22,425 nucleotides of DNA from assembly GCA_964015995.1 (NCBI GenBank), contig CAXHFH010000028.1, positions 1 through 22,425 of the forward strand, given 5' to 3'. The notes beneath the pieces were generated by a model. It was not told where the DNA came from. It searched no databases and was given only the letters and a program-made list of their open reading frames with translations. The stretch is from UBA1672 sp964015995 (GTDB taxonomy: Bacteria; Pseudomonadota; Alphaproteobacteria; Micavibrionales; Micavibrionaceae). Shown here piece by piece: positions 8,342 through 16,257 of the stretch. The translations under genes were made by a program, and so were the position numbers. Positions within the stretch are counted from its first letter, which is position 1. Every line of letters starts with the position of its first letter.

Positions 8342-8379
8342 GGGGTGTTAATTAAAAAAAATATAAAAGGGTGCTGATC

Positions 8380-8889
8380 ATGGCAAGTATAGATACAGGA
8401 ATGCTGACATTCGTTGATGTTGGTGAAGATAAATGGGGAACGTTCGTTCAGCCGGAAAATCTTGATAAATTTTTAGCGAGCCCCGTTGGCGAAGCGCAGC
8501 GTGAAAGCTTGATTGAAGAAATGACCGCGCAAATGGAAGCGCAGGGCGTATCTGACTATGAGCCTTCTGAGAAAGCCATTCGCCGTACATTGTTCAGTGA
8601 GCAAGCGGCGCAGGAATATGGACGTGACCCTGATGTTACAAATCAACAAATGTTGGATGACCATGGGCCAGCTTGGTATGAGGAGCTGGGCGGAGCGTTA
8701 GTCGGTCTGTTCTCTGATGCTGACGAAGCCGTCAAGGATGGCGTGAAAACCGGTGCGGAGGCTGTTGTGGATGGCGTTACGCAGAATGATGGTATGGCAG
8801 GACAAGCAGCAGAAGCGCTAAGCGGTCGTGAACAGCAAATTAACGATGCTGTTGACGGTGCGGTAAATGGCGGTGGCATGAAGATGTAA
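8380..8889 (+). CDS. Acidic hypothetical protein
   Basis: A 169-residue protein I do not recognise. ATG 8380 is chosen because AAAGGG sits 8 bases upstream; GTG 8371 is in frame but overlaps that ribosome site. The protein is acidic and soluble, with no signal peptide or TM helix. Residues about 1-100 look like a compact helical domain with many Gln and Glu. The C-terminal 60 residues are Gly/Ala/Asp-rich with a loose repeating pattern (DEAVKDGVKTGAEAVVDG, then DGAVNGGG), suggesting amphipathic or flexible helices. It is monocistronic: its own promoter candidate lies upstream and a strong terminator follows. The codon use looks native and the signals are strong, so it is probably a real, expressed gene. 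Confidence 0.8.
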   Translation: MASIDTGMLTFVDVGEDKWGTFVQPENLDKFLASPVGEAQRESLIEEMTAQMEAQGVSDYEPSEKAIRRTLFSEQAAQEYGRDPDVTNQQMLDDHGPAWYEELGGALVGLFSDADEAVKDGVKTGAEAVVDGVTQNDGMAGQAAEALSGREQQINDAVDGAVNGGGMKM

Positions 8890-8918
8890 ATCTCATGTTA
8901 TCTAAATAATAATTCCGG

Positions 8919-8943
8919 GGGAAGCTTACAGCTTCCCTTTTTT
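8919..8943 (+). terminator. Rho-independent terminator
   Basis: A perfect 7-bp stem GGGAAGC/GCTTCCC with loop TTACA is followed by six T. It ends the transcript of the acidic hypothetical gene. Confidence 0.92.
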
Positions 8944-8949
8944 GTTACA

Positions 8950-8984
8950 AATAACGCAACACAAAGTTGTGTTATTCTCTTTTT
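8950..8984 (+). terminator. Second hairpin, back-up terminator or operator
   Basis: An 11-bp stem (8950-8960 with 8966-8976, one G-U pair) and a 5-base loop is followed by CTCTTTTT. It starts 7 bases after the first terminator. The same bases contain the dyad AACACAA-AG-TTGTGTT (8958-8973), which overlaps the -35 region of the next gene, so an operator role is equally possible. Confidence 0.5.
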
Positions 8985-8994
8985 AGTGTATAAT
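8967..8994 (+). promoter_or_regulatory. Candidate promoter for the Rcp1-like receiver gene
   Basis: A perfect -10 TATAAT (8989-8994) lies 16 bases after TTGTGT (8967-8972). Transcription would start near 9001, leaving a 5' leader of about 150 bases before the gene at 9151. I see no gene or clear riboswitch in that leader. Confidence 0.45.
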
Positions 8995-9150
8995 TTCCTT
9001 AAGATATTTATTGCTAGATGGTGTATTTGGAGTGTGTGTGTCGGTGGTTAAACATCATACGTCTTTGTTTCTAATGCTTTCAAATCTTCAGAAACTGGTA
9101 GAAAGTACCTTTAATTCATTGTCGTTGTCATTAAATTACAGGAGTAGGTG

Positions 9151-9537
9151 ATGAAAACGATATTGATTATTGAAGATAACGAAGCAGATCAATGTTTATG
9201 GACATTGCTTCTTCTAAAAACTTTTCCGGATATAAAAATTTTAACAGCGTTCGATGGTGAAGAGGGGCTTCAAGTTTTGAAAGAAGCTGAGACGCCTCCT
9301 GATCTTATCTTGTTAGATATCAATATGCCTAAGATGAGTGGCCATCAGTTCCTCAAGATATTCTCGGATAACAATACAAAAGAATTGCCTATAGTGGTTA
9401 TGCTGACATCTTCTGATTTGCCTAAGGATAAAGAGCAGGCTTTGGCATATAAATGCGTGAAAGATTACATGCTTAAACCGATCAAAAAAGAAAATCTGGA
9501 GACATTAGAGGCGTTGGTCGCAGCCTATAGAGCATAG
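9151..9537 (+). CDS. Single-domain response regulator, Rcp1-like
   Basis: A 128-residue stand-alone receiver. The N-terminus reads ILIIEDNEADQ, typical of the Rcp1-type receivers that often pair with phytochrome or PAS kinases. Phospho-acceptor Asp56 lies in LLDINMP, followed by MLTSSD and Lys in LKPI. ATG 9151 is preferred over the adjacent GTG 9148 because AGGAG (9140-9144) then has normal spacing. It has its own promoter and is not an obvious duplicate of the two receivers at 3679 and 7443, being of a different subfamily. Its stop is one base from the end of the convergent mnmA gene. Its cognate kinase may be upstream or elsewhere. Confidence 0.9.
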   Translation: MKTILIIEDNEADQCLWTLLLLKTFPDIKILTAFDGEEGLQVLKEAETPPDLILLDINMPKMSGHQFLKIFSDNNTKELPIVVMLTSSDLPKDKEQALAYKCVKDYMLKPIKKENLETLEALVAAYRA

Positions 9538-9538
9538 C

Positions 9539-10684
9539 CTAGGCGTTACTTGTGCCTGTAATCCAGCCACCACCGATCACGCGATCATTCACATAACATA
9601 CGGCGGCTTGCCCTGAGGCAATACCGTAATGGGGGGTATCCAGATGAATTTCCGCGCCCTTGTCATTTAAATGTAAAACCGCAGAGGTTGGCTTCATGAC
9701 AGAACGGAATTTAAGGTCGATCTTAATCGGCTCAACGGCCTTCTCATCCAGCAGCCAATTACAATCCTGCACGTGTAGAACATTGCGTGCCAAAGCTTCC
9801 TTCGGGCCGACAATGACTTCGTTGGCATCAGGGCGCAATTCAATCACATAATGCGGGTCGTTATTACCACTCACCCCGCCGCCAATGCCAAGCCCTCTGC
9901 GCTGGCCGATTGTGTAGTGAATAATGCCCTCATGCTCGCCAATCTCGCGCCCGTCAATATGGACGATCTTACCGGGCTTTGCGCCTTCGGGTCTGATTTT
10001 CTTCACGACCTTCGCGTAATCGCCATGTGGCACGAAACAGATATCCTGTGAATCCGGCTTATCCGCATTCATCAGGCCTAAACGCTCTGCATGCTCGCGG
10101 GTGACGTCTTTGCTCCACCCGCCAAGCGGAAAGCGCAGGAAGTCCAGTTGTTCTTGCGTGGTTGCGAATAGGAAATAGCTTTGATCCTTCCCGTCATCAT
10201 GGGCGCGTTTCAAATGTGCGTGGCCGTTCTCATCGACGATACGCTGAATATAATGGCCTGTCGCCATGCAATCCGCGCCAAGATCATGCGCGACCTCTAA
10301 CAGATCACGAAATTTCACGGTCTGGTTACAGCGCACACACGGAATGGGGGTTTCGCCTTTCAGATAACTATCGGCGAAATCTTCAATCACGCTCTCGCGG
10401 AAATTGCTTTCGTAATTCAAAACATAATGGGGGAAGCCTAACCCCTCCGCGACGCGGCGCGCATCGTAAATATCTTGCCCCGCGCAGCATGTCTTGCTTT
10501 TGACTTGTTCGCCGCTTGAATCGCCATAATCATAGAGCTGTAGCGTTACCCCAACCACGTCATAGCCTTCTTCATGGAGGAGCGCTGCGCATACGGATGA
10601 GTCGACCCCGCCCGACATGGCAACCACCACGCGGGTTTCGGAAGGGGGCTTTGCAATGCCCATACTGTTAAGTTTTTCGCTCAT
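9539..10684 (-). CDS. mnmA: tRNA-specific 2-thiouridylase MnmA
   Basis: MnmA (TrmU) thiolates U34 of tRNAs for Lys, Glu and Gln using ATP and persulfide sulfur. From ATG 10684 the protein has 381 residues, normal for the family. The PP-loop SGGVDSS lies at residues 24-30. The catalytic cysteines are Cys119 (PCVRCN) and Cys216 (DICFV). ATGHY (141-145) and GQRRGLGI are further family marks. A frame extending to 10792 would start upstream of the candidate promoter at 10737-10765 and adds a basic tail foreign to the family, so the shorter start is chosen. It is convergent with the receiver gene, one base apart, with no terminator between. The sulfur would ultimately come from a cysteine desulfurase such as the one at 19575-20723. 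Confidence 0.96.
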   Translation of the reverse strand: MSEKLNSMGIAKPPSETRVVVAMSGGVDSSVCAALLHEEGYDVVGVTLQLYDYGDSSGEQVKSKTCCAGQDIYDARRVAEGLGFPHYVLNYESNFRESVIEDFADSYLKGETPIPCVRCNQTVKFRDLLEVAHDLGADCMATGHYIQRIVDENGHAHLKRAHDDGKDQSYFLFATTQEQLDFLRFPLGGWSKDVTREHAERLGLMNADKPDSQDICFVPHGDYAKVVKKIRPEGAKPGKIVHIDGREIGEHEGIIHYTIGQRRGLGIGGGVSGNNDPHYVIELRPDANEVIVGPKEALARNVLHVQDCNWLLDEKAVEPIKIDLKFRSVMKPTSAVLHLNDKGAEIHLDTPHYGIASGQAAVCYVNDRVIGGGWITGTSNA

Positions 10685-10702
10685 CTTCTTTTCTCTTGTT
10701 TT

Positions 10703-10729
10703 ACGAACAATGCGTTTGCATTGCTTCGT
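10703..10729 (-). other. Stem-loop in the mnmA 5' leader
   Basis: ACGAA-g-CAATGC pairs with GCATTG-TTCGT around a 4-base loop, 11 bp with a single bulged G. It would lie right at the start of the mnmA transcript if the promoter at 10737-10765 is right. It could stabilise the mRNA or affect translation. Confidence 0.45.
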
Positions 10730-10736
10730 GCGGCGG

Positions 10737-10765
10737 AATATACGGATTTTCTGGGGTAAAAACAA
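10737..10765 (-). promoter_or_regulatory. Candidate mnmA promoter
   Basis: Minus-strand TTGTTT (10760-10765) and TATATT (10737-10742) are separated by 17 bases. It lies about 50 bases upstream of the chosen mnmA ATG and supports that start. Confidence 0.5.
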
Positions 10766-10999
10766 GTTTTTGTGATACGTCCCGCTGCGCATGCCAAATT
10801 GCTTGGCTTACCCTGCGTTATTGCTTAGGCTTAAAATGCTAATTGAATGAGTGATAAGGCAAAGTATGGGAAATAACCAAATTATACCAATGTTAAAGAA
10901 GATTCTAATCTCAACTTCATTCTCAGGCCGTCATTATCCGAAATTCATCATTTTAAGCTTAAAGCTGGCCTTGTATTATAAACCAGAAGGAGCAACGTA
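10766..10999. other. Divergent intergenic region without a gene
   Basis: Nothing coding is seen. The only marked element is the 12-base palindrome TTTAAGCTTAAA (10952-10963), with TATTAT (10974-10979) just after it as a possible -10 for the next gene. No good -35 was found. Confidence 0.35.
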
Positions 11000-11269
11000 A
11001 TGAAATCACTGCCTTCTCATGTTAAACCGTATAAATCTACGTCAATATTTACAAATGAAACAATTCCAAAGGGCTTATTAAAAGACCACAACACCAAAAA
11101 CGGTGTTTGGGGAGTAATACATGTAACTAAGGGCAAGCTTGAATACACAATTAAGAATTCAGAAGCGTATATTCTTACGTCTGAAAAACAAGGCATTGTT
11201 GAACCTGAAATATTGCATCACATTCGGCCTTTAGGGGTGGTATCTTTTTTTGTAGAGTTTTATAAATAA
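11000..11269 (+). CDS. DUF1971 / TehB-like small protein
   Basis: An 89-residue protein matching the DUF1971 family, a cupin-like domain also found attached to TehB tellurite-resistance methyltransferases. The family pattern is clear: LPSHVKPYKST near the N-terminus, then GLLKDHNTK.GVWG (residues about 25-38), the GKLEYTI strand, and the end EPEILHHIRPLG..SFFVEF. Length is normal for the stand-alone form. The start ATG 11000 is well supported by AAGGAG 8 bases upstream. The gene is AT-richer than mnmA and icd. Biochemical role is not established; the tellurite link comes from family naming only. Confidence 0.85.
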   Translation: MKSLPSHVKPYKSTSIFTNETIPKGLLKDHNTKNGVWGVIHVTKGKLEYTIKNSEAYILTSEKQGIVEPEILHHIRPLGVVSFFVEFYK

Positions 11270-11390
11270 TCTATTATTTTCCGTAACATATAATATCATT
11301 TTAAAAGGTTTTGTTGATAAATACTGCCTTCCTTTTTACATCTGCGCTTTTTATGCTACAGATATGCTGTCTTAAAATTGAGGGGCAGAG

Positions 11391-12416
11391 ATGAAAATAT
11401 TACACGCGATGGCAGGGGATTCCGTAGGGGGAGCAGAGACATTTTTTGTTGACGCGGTAGAGGCCTTGGATGAAACAGATGTGCAACAACGCGTCATCAC
11501 GCGCGCGAATAACGATCATAAGCTTGGTGTGATTAAGGGGCGTAACATCCCTCTCGAAACCGCATCGTTTAATAAGACGTTCAAATTTCCGACCGCCGCA
11601 AAAATCAAAAAACAAATCAAAGAATTTCAACCCGACATCGTCCATCATTGGATGGGGCGTGCGGGCATGTTCTCGCAGGCGGGCGACCATGTGAATATCG
11701 GCTGGTATGGCGGGTATTACAAACCCTCACGCTTTGTGCATTGCGAATATCACGCCGCGGTGACGCAGGACATTGTCGATCATATCGTCGCAAACGGTGT
11801 GCCTGCGGATAAGGCGTTCTTGCTCCATATCTATGCGGAGTTTGATGAAGGTACGCCGATTGACCGCGCCGAGTTTGATACGCCCGATGATGCGCCATTA
11901 CTGCTCGCGCTCGCACGGCTGCATGAGAAAAAGGGGCTGGATGTTTTGCTGGAATCCCTCGTAAACGTGCCGGATGCGTATTTGTGGATAGCGGGCGCAG
12001 GGCCGATAGAGCAGCAGCTTAAACAACAAATGAAAGATTTAAAATTAGAGGATCGCGTGCGTTTCCTCGGTTGGCGTAATGATCGCGAAAACCTTCTAGC
12101 GACGTGTGATATCGTAGCCTTTCCATCCCGTTATGAGCCGTTCGGCGCGGTAGTGATAGAGGCATGGGGCACGGGTAAACCGCTCGTCACCGCCAAGGCC
12201 GCAGGGCCAAAAGCATATGTGAAGAACGAGGAAAACGGCCTGATCGTAGAGATTGATGATGTGAAAGCGCTCACTGAGGCACTCAACCGTATGATTAAAG
12301 AGGATGATCTACAAAAACACGTCATCGAAAACGGCATGAAAGCATATCAAGAGGGCTTCACCCGCGAGGTGTTCAAGAAAAACGTGATGGAACTCTATGA
12401 GCGCGTGCTGCGGTAG
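11391..12416 (+). CDS. GT4-family glycosyltransferase
   Basis: A 341-residue GT-B retaining glycosyltransferase of family 4. The N-terminal Rossmann domain starts KILHAMAGDSVGGAE, with the glycine-rich acceptor loop. The C-terminal domain has LALARLHEKKGLDVLLE, GAGP, VRFLGWR and the nucleotide-sugar EX7E motif at Glu249 and Glu257 (EPFGAVVIE). It is slightly shorter than many family members but complete. It probably adds a sugar to a lipopolysaccharide or other surface glycan from a nucleotide sugar, acting at the inner face of the membrane. AGGGG (11381-11385) gives a good ribosome site for ATG 11391. The donor and acceptor cannot be read from sequence, and there is no surrounding polysaccharide cluster. 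Confidence 0.93.
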   Translation: MKILHAMAGDSVGGAETFFVDAVEALDETDVQQRVITRANNDHKLGVIKGRNIPLETASFNKTFKFPTAAKIKKQIKEFQPDIVHHWMGRAGMFSQAGDHVNIGWYGGYYKPSRFVHCEYHAAVTQDIVDHIVANGVPADKAFLLHIYAEFDEGTPIDRAEFDTPDDAPLLLALARLHEKKGLDVLLESLVNVPDAYLWIAGAGPIEQQLKQQMKDLKLEDRVRFLGWRNDRENLLATCDIVAFPSRYEPFGAVVIEAWGTGKPLVTAKAAGPKAYVKNEENGLIVEIDDVKALTEALNRMIKEDDLQKHVIENGMKAYQEGFTREVFKKNVMELYERVLR

Positions 12417-12420
12417 TGAG

Positions 12421-13077
12421 ATGTCAGAAGAATTAAAAGAGCTGAAGCTGATCTTTGAAAATATTTGGAGTTATTTTCCTATATCCCAAACACCATTTCC
12501 CGATGACTTTCTTACCTATAAAAATCATTGTGGTGATAATTCTTTGCATATAGCAACGATGATGAATAAACAACGTGCTATTGAAATACTATTAAACTTA
12601 GGAATGGATATTAACTCAAAGGGATACATGGGCAACACAGCCCTACACTACGCTGCTACATATTATGAGCCCATATATCAAGAGCTGATAAGCAAGGGGG
12701 CGGGTGTAAGTATTATGAATGATCTTGGAGAAACTGCGGAAGATACGAAGCGAAAATCAGAGGAAATATCGGGTGTTTTTGTAAGAGCCGAAATTAAGTT
12801 TTTAAGTTCGGAAGAGGGGGGGCGTAAAACTCCAGTTACTTCTAGATACCGACCCAATCATGTTATTTTACCTTCTAAAATTGGCACTAGTATTGGTCAA
12901 ATAATGTTTGAAGGAGATCAGTGGGTTAATCCTGGTGAAGAAGTTGAGGCGGAAATTCAGTTTATGAATTTTGCTGCATTAGTGGATCATATCAAAAAAG
13001 GTTTTGAATGGGATATATATGAGGGACCTAGATTGGTGGCTAAAGCCAAAGTAATTGAAGTTCTAAGATATGAATAA
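12421..13077 (+). CDS. Ankyrin-repeat protein with EF-Tu domain 3-like C-terminus
   Basis: A 218-residue protein of unusual architecture. Residues about 38-110 are ankyrin repeats (NSLHIATMMNKQRAIEILL, then GNTALHYAAT). Residues about 120-216 strongly resemble the third beta-barrel domain of elongation factor Tu. FLSSEEGGRKTP matches ILSKDEGGRHTP of EF-Tu, RYRPN matches GYRPQ, NPGEE matches MPGDN, and EGPRLVAKAKVIEVL matches the family end EGGRTVGAGVVAKVL. There is no GTPase domain and no domain 2. The ATG at 12421 is 4 bases after the glycosyltransferase stop; an upstream in-frame ATG at 12397 lies inside that gene and is less likely. Base composition is clearly AT-richer than both neighbours, suggesting separate acquisition. 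It might bind an EF-Tu partner such as aminoacyl-tRNA or EF-Ts, or act as an immunity or decoy protein; this is inference. Confidence 0.85.
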   Translation: MSEELKELKLIFENIWSYFPISQTPFPDDFLTYKNHCGDNSLHIATMMNKQRAIEILLNLGMDINSKGYMGNTALHYAATYYEPIYQELISKGAGVSIMNDLGETAEDTKRKSEEISGVFVRAEIKFLSSEEGGRKTPVTSRYRPNHVILPSKIGTSIGQIMFEGDQWVNPGEEVEAEIQFMNFAALVDHIKKGFEWDIYEGPRLVAKAKVIEVLRYE

Positions 13078-13147
13078 ACCTATTTTTCCTGCAATTCCCT
13101 TATGCTAGATTGCTTACACCAATCACATCAAAGAGGATTCGCATATC

Positions 13148-14362
13148 ATGGCCAAAATCAAAGTCGATACACCAGTCGTTGAAATTGACGGGGATGAAAT
13201 GACCCGCATCATCTGGGCATTCATCAAGGAGAGCCTGATTTTACCGTATCTGGATGTTGATCTGGAATATTATGATCTCTCCATCCAGAACCGCGATGCG
13301 ACGGATGATCAGGTGACGATTGACGCCGCCCATGCCATTCAAAAACATGGCGTTGGGATTAAGTGCGCGACCATCACGCCTGACGAGGCACGGGTGGAAG
13401 AATTTGGCCTGAAGAAAATGTGGCGATCCCCCAACGGGACGATCCGTAATATCCTTGGTGGAACGATCTTCCGCGCGCCGATTATCTGCGGGAATGTCCC
13501 GCGCTACGTGCCGGGCTGGGAAAACCCCATCATTGTTGGCCGTCATGCCTTTGGTGATCAGTACAAAGCCACGGATATGAAGATCAAGGAGCAAGGCACC
13601 CTGAAAATGGTGTTCACCCCCAAAGATGGCGGCGACCCTGAGGAATGGGAGATTTTCGATTTCCCATCATCCGGTGTGGCGATGGGCATGTATAATCTGG
13701 ATGAGAGCATTGAGGGCTTCGCCCGTTCCAGTTTTAATTATGGCTTGCTGCAGAATTACCCCGTTTATATGTCGACCAAAAACACCATCCTGAAACAATA
13801 TGACGGACGGTTTATCGAGATTTTCCAGCGCGTCTTTGATGAGGAGTTTAAGGCCGAATTCGATAAGCGCGAGTTGTGGTATGAGCACCGCTTGATTGAT
13901 GACATGGTGGCGCAGGCGATCAAGTCTAAGGGCGGGTTTGTCTGGGCGTGTAAGAATTATGACGGTGATGTGCAATCGGATATCGTGGCGCAGGGCTTTG
14001 GATCGCTCGGCCTGATGACCTCAGTTTTGTTGACACCCGATGGTAAAACGGTTGAAGCCGAGGCTGCGCACGGCACAGTCACGCGTCACTATCGTTTGCA
14101 TCAGGAAGGCAAGCCAACCTCCACCAACCCGATTGCCTCCATCTTTGCATGGACGAGCGGCCTGAAATATCGCGGCAAGTTTGATAATAATGATGCGCTC
14201 GTGGGCTTCTGTGAAACGTTGGAGCGCGTGTGCGTGGAAACCGTGGAGCAAGGCTCTATGACGAAGGACTTGGCGCTCCTCGTCGGCGCAGATCAGAAAT
14301 TCCTGACCACCCAAGAATTCCTCGATAAACTTCGCGAGAATCTTGATAAAGCGATGGGGTAA
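13148..14362 (+). CDS. icd: NADP-dependent isocitrate dehydrogenase
   Basis: Oxidises isocitrate to 2-oxoglutarate with NADP in the TCA cycle. At 404 residues it is the eukaryotic-like dimeric type common in alphaproteobacteria, not the E. coli type. Visible marks are VEIDGDEMTRIIW at the N-terminus, the substrate loop SPNGTIRN, the RHAFGDQYKATD block, the DDMVAQ metal-binding aspartates near residues 250-255, and AAHGTVTRHYR for NADP. The start ATG 13148 follows AGAGGA by 10 bases. Codon use is the GC-rich, ordered type expected of a highly expressed core gene. A short membrane-protein gene follows 9 bases later and may be read through. Confidence 0.98.
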   Translation: MAKIKVDTPVVEIDGDEMTRIIWAFIKESLILPYLDVDLEYYDLSIQNRDATDDQVTIDAAHAIQKHGVGIKCATITPDEARVEEFGLKKMWRSPNGTIRNILGGTIFRAPIICGNVPRYVPGWENPIIVGRHAFGDQYKATDMKIKEQGTLKMVFTPKDGGDPEEWEIFDFPSSGVAMGMYNLDESIEGFARSSFNYGLLQNYPVYMSTKNTILKQYDGRFIEIFQRVFDEEFKAEFDKRELWYEHRLIDDMVAQAIKSKGGFVWACKNYDGDVQSDIVAQGFGSLGLMTSVLLTPDGKTVEAEAAHGTVTRHYRLHQEGKPTSTNPIASIFAWTSGLKYRGKFDNNDALVGFCETLERVCVETVEQGSMTKDLALLVGADQKFLTTQEFLDKLRENLDKAMG

Positions 14363-14371
14363 CTTGAAAGA

Positions 14372-14800
14372 ATGGAAGAACAAAAAACAGATATAAAAAG
14401 TCTTGCACTAATCTGTTTAGTTTTTTGGGCTGCCTTTTTTCTATCGGCGTTAGTGTGTAGTTACTTTATCGGATACATGCTGTTGCTTGTGTTTATATCA
14501 AGTCTTATAGGCGCTTCTGTTGCGATGGGGGTTTTTGTATGGGCATTGGGGAAAGTTCCCACGAAAAAAGATCAGTTAACGCTTTCAAGGCTATGCATAT
14601 TTTCTATTGTGTTACTCCAAATTCCATTATTTTTGTATAACCCTGAACAAATGGATTTAATTTTCAGTGGGATATACGGAATATTGGTAATTTTACTTTT
14701 AGGAAGTATGACACTGGTTGTTTATTACGGTTTTCTTCGCGTCAGTTTTGATTTTTTTGGAGCAGTAGCACGTAGAAAACAAGAGGGAAAAAAGCAATGA
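14372..14800 (+). CDS. Four-TM hypothetical membrane protein
   Basis: A 142-residue inner-membrane protein I do not recognise. Four hydrophobic helices are evident at about 10-31, 33-58, 73-92 and 101-125, with a basic C-terminal tail (RRKQEGKKQ) that should be cytoplasmic. It lies only 9 bases after icd but is much AT-richer and uses different codons, so it may be a later insertion that uses the icd transcript. The ribosome site is weak (GAAAG). Its stop overlaps a 17-codon frame that follows. Nothing suggests an enzyme or transporter motif. Confidence 0.8.
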   Translation: MEEQKTDIKSLALICLVFWAAFFLSALVCSYFIGYMLLLVFISSLIGASVAMGVFVWALGKVPTKKDQLTLSRLCIFSIVLLQIPLFLYNPEQMDLIFSGIYGILVILLLGSMTLVVYYGFLRVSFDFFGAVARRKQEGKKQ

Positions 14801-14850
14801 CAAAACCCGCATCACCATGGATCACCCCTTACTGTGCGGTTAGTTGTTAA
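14797..14850 (+). CDS. Possible 17-codon ORF overlapping the previous stop
   Basis: A small frame begins in an ATGA overlap with the membrane-protein stop and reads MTKPASPWITPYCAVSC. A GAGGG run lies about 10 bases upstream. The composition looks protein-like, as if it were the start of a truncated gene, but it is too short to assess. It ends just before the methyltransferase start. Confidence 0.2.
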   Translation: MTKPASPWITPYCAVSC

Positions 14851-14864
14851 ATGAAAGAAAACAC

Positions 14865-16229
14865 ATGAACCGCAAGCAAAGACGCGCGCGCGAAAAAAAC
14901 AAAAAAACCGTCACGGGTAAGCTTTCCAACAATGATTATGCTGCGCTCGGGGCGATGGCGTATAAACAAGGCGACATACAGCGCGCGTTGGAATTTTTTG
15001 CGAAGGCCGTCACCGCAGACCCCAAAAATCACGATTATAAAGTCCGTTTGGCGCATGTTTTGAAAAACATAAGATTTGAGAGCTTCAATCCCAAGCTTAA
15101 AGAACTTGTCATGATCTGCCTGAATGAAGAGGGCTTGGATTATCAAGATTTATCGCAGGCATGGCATTCCCTTATTCAATGTGATCCGGCATTTCAAGGG
15201 TGGCTTCGGGAAAGTCTGAATGATCCGTTTTTGTTGGAAGGGCTTAAGAAAATAACCGTTTATGATACGGGTTTTGAAAACCTTCTTCTGCGCCTTCGAG
15301 AGGAGAGCAGCAACGCGGCATTCAACGCCGCCTTTGATACGTATTGCGCGCGGGTAGAGCATGTGTTCAGTGATACCCCGAAGGATATCCCCGCCCCTGA
15401 GATTGATGAGAGCATCGTCTCGCTTGGGAGCACGGATGATGATGTTTCCCAAAAAGTGCGTAGCCATTACGAGGAAAATCCATATCCGCGTTGGAGCAGC
15501 ATTCACGTGCAAGCCGCGCCAAAGCCTAATCTCGGCAAAACGCATAATCATTTGATTGCGGGGTGTGGTACGGGGTTTGGCCTGTGTGGTACGGCGATGC
15601 TTTATCCGAATGCCAAGATAACCGCCATTGATCTGAGCCGCGCGAGTTTGAGCTATGCCAAGAACAAGGCGTGGGTGTTGGGGCTGAAGAATATTTCCTT
15701 CTATCAGGCGGATATCCTTAACCTTGATGCATTAGACGGAATGTTTGATGTTGTTGAATGCTCTGGCGTGTTGCATCACATGGATGACCCTGTCGCAGGG
15801 TGGCGGTGCTTGTTGCAAAAATTACAGCCCGATGGGCGGATGCATATCGGCCTGTATAGTGAAATTGGCCGCCGTGATGTTGTCGCCGCGCGCGAAATCG
15901 TAAAGGAACAGGGATTCAAACCCGATCATGCGGGTATCAAAGCGGCGCGGGAATATATCAACGCTCTGCCTGATGATCATGCGGCCAAGGCCGTCACAAC
16001 GCGCCGTGATTTTTACAGCCTGTCCGATTGCCGTGATCTTATTTTTCATGCGCAGGAGCACCGTTTTACCATTCCGAAAATTCAGAGCGCGCTGAATGAA
16101 TTAGGGCTAAAATTCGAAGCATTTGACCATCATCCAAAACGCTTTGATACGCTTGATGAATGGCATGGTTATGAGCAGGAAAATCCCAATGCGTTCAAGG
16201 GGATGTATCAATTTTGGTGTTCCCGTCGA
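14865..16229 (+). CDS. TPR-containing SAM-dependent methyltransferase
   Basis: A 455-residue two-part protein from ATG 14865; an in-frame TTG at 14844 is less likely. The basic N-terminus MNRKQRRAREKNKK leads into one or two tetratricopeptide-like repeats (YKQGDIQRALEFFAKAV..DP, about 30-65). The C-terminal half is a class I methyltransferase. YEENPYPRW (202-210) precedes the SAM motif HLIAGCGTG (229-237), the acidic loop TAIDLSRASLSYA binds the ribose, and VVECSGVLHHMDDP is motif IV-like. The YEENPYPRW-MTase arrangement recurs in alphaproteobacterial TPR methyltransferases of unknown substrate. Ankyrin and glycosyltransferase genes are near but not clearly linked. The stop at 16230-16232 sits inside a palindrome. 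Confidence 0.88.
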
Positions 16230-16244
16230 TAATATTATTATCGA
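16226..16244. repeat. Perfect hairpin across a stop codon
   Basis: TCGATAAT-ATT-ATTATCGA forms an 8-bp stem with a 3-base loop over the methyltransferase stop codon. No T-run follows, so it is not a standard terminator. Confidence 0.6.
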
Positions 16245-16257
16245 AACTAACAAAAAT

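Noticed and set aside
8137..8355. 72-codon + strand frame
   Set aside because: It runs across the tRNA gene on the opposite strand and has no ribosome site.
10162..10503. 113-codon + strand frame
   Set aside because: Lies wholly antisense within mnmA; its Arg/Ser-rich composition is typical of a shadow frame.
10685..10792. 36-residue N-terminal extension of MnmA
   Set aside because: It begins upstream of the best promoter and 5' hairpin, and MnmA family proteins start near the PP-loop as in the shorter form.
11000..11269. Tellurite-resistance operon
   Set aside because: Only the DUF1971-type protein is present; no TehA transporter or TehB methyltransferase domain is nearby.
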